Below are positions 63,769 to 64,000 of a stretch of 64,000 nucleotides of DNA, piece by piece; position 1 is the stretch's first letter, and each line of letters begins with the position of its first letter. Location: NCBI GenBank assembly GCA_036362985.1, contig JAYGXS010000003.1, positions 3,078,699 through 3,142,698 of the forward strand. The letters are read 5' to 3'. The notes beneath the pieces were generated by a model. That model was not told the origin of the DNA. It did no database searches and saw only the letters and a program-made list of their open reading frames with translations. A program made the position numbers and the translations under genes. The stretch is from Ligula intestinalis (lineage: Eukaryota; Platyhelminthes; Cestoda; Diphyllobothriidea; Diphyllobothriidae).

Positions 63769-64000
63769 AAAATAAATCGGTCCATGTACTCGTACCTTCT
63801 TCTTCCTCTTCTTTAGGGGATAGTGAAAACGATATCATATCTGGACCTCGAATCTTCACGCATATTGCCTTTAAAGATGCCGCGTTTTCCCTTCTAAATG
63901 ACCACCATGAATACTGTGAATACGTAGCAGATTGTCTTACATCATAACTCAGGGGTGGAAGAGTCCACATGTCCAGTTCCGGCCGCTGTGCGAACGATAA
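63769..64000. other. Outer part of the PLE end; no gene
   Basis: C/T-rich 'cttcttcctcttctt' and 'ctggacctcgaatcttcac' resemble the sequence after the hammerheads at 35640 and 54850, so the PLE terminal segment probably continues to about 63860. The remaining bases show nothing. Confidence 0.45.

Noticed and set aside
1..64000. Bacterial-type operons, Shine-Dalgarno sites and terminators
   Set aside because: Gene content and repeat structure are those of an animal genome, so such features are not expected and none is supported.

Overview
This window looks like repeat-rich DNA from an invertebrate animal genome. The best guess is a flatworm, possibly a diphyllobothriid tapeworm; this rests on the style of the retroelement proteins and was not tested. 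I see no bacterial gene organisation, no CRISPR array, no rRNA gene and no convincing host gene. Nearly every coding signal belongs to a transposable element, and most copies are broken.

Layout. 0-9.6 kb: old duplicated non-coding repeats, including an inverted pair carrying hammerhead-like RNA motifs (1.4-1.9 kb) and a 120-bp tandem duplication (4.9-5.1 kb). 10.4-14.4 kb: three interspersed repeat families and a short mariner-type DNA transposon (12.01-12.78 kb), whose insertion site is confirmed by an empty paralogous copy at 37.5 kb. 14.95-17.3 kb: a decayed Ty3/gypsy-type gag-pro-RT, with a tiny Penelope-type tail inserted in gag. 19.1-21.65 kb: two Penelope-like (PLE) 3' fragments. 23.8-26.6 kb: the best-preserved PLE, with an uninterrupted RT plus GIY-YIG ORF, lying head-to-head with a second PLE fragment. 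28.5-32.5 kb: a nearly full-length but frameshifted CR1/Jockey-type LINE on the minus strand. 33.9-36.2 kb: a hammerhead candidate and two tandem PLE 3' copies. 36.2-36.8, 39.1-39.55 and 50.2-50.8 kb: tRNA-like cassettes inside inverted repeats. 40.4-46.1 kb: a diverged segmental duplication. 46.4-48.5 kb: a tandem repeat of 1,294-bp period with one hammerhead motif per unit. 48.9-49.45 kb: a long palindrome. 50.9-63.8 kb: a cluster of at least seven PLE fragments, including a 459-bp inverted duplication.

How it fits together. PLEs are the common theme. Their coding regions (RT thumb and GIY-YIG endonuclease) are followed by non-coding ends that repeatedly carry a type-I hammerhead ribozyme layout: CUGANGA box, stem II, GAAA, a short stem III that is often palindromic, then a cleavage triplet. 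I count five sequence families (called A to E here) and about nineteen copies. Stem I and stem III pairing is kept while the sequence changes between copies, which argues for a functional RNA rather than chance. Hammerhead motifs in PLEs and in non-autonomous 'retrozymes' are established; the specific families, palindromic covariation and head-to-head arrangements listed here are the parts worth checking.

Repeat and element limits are estimated by eye and may be off by tens of bases. No alignment, covariance-model or database search was run.
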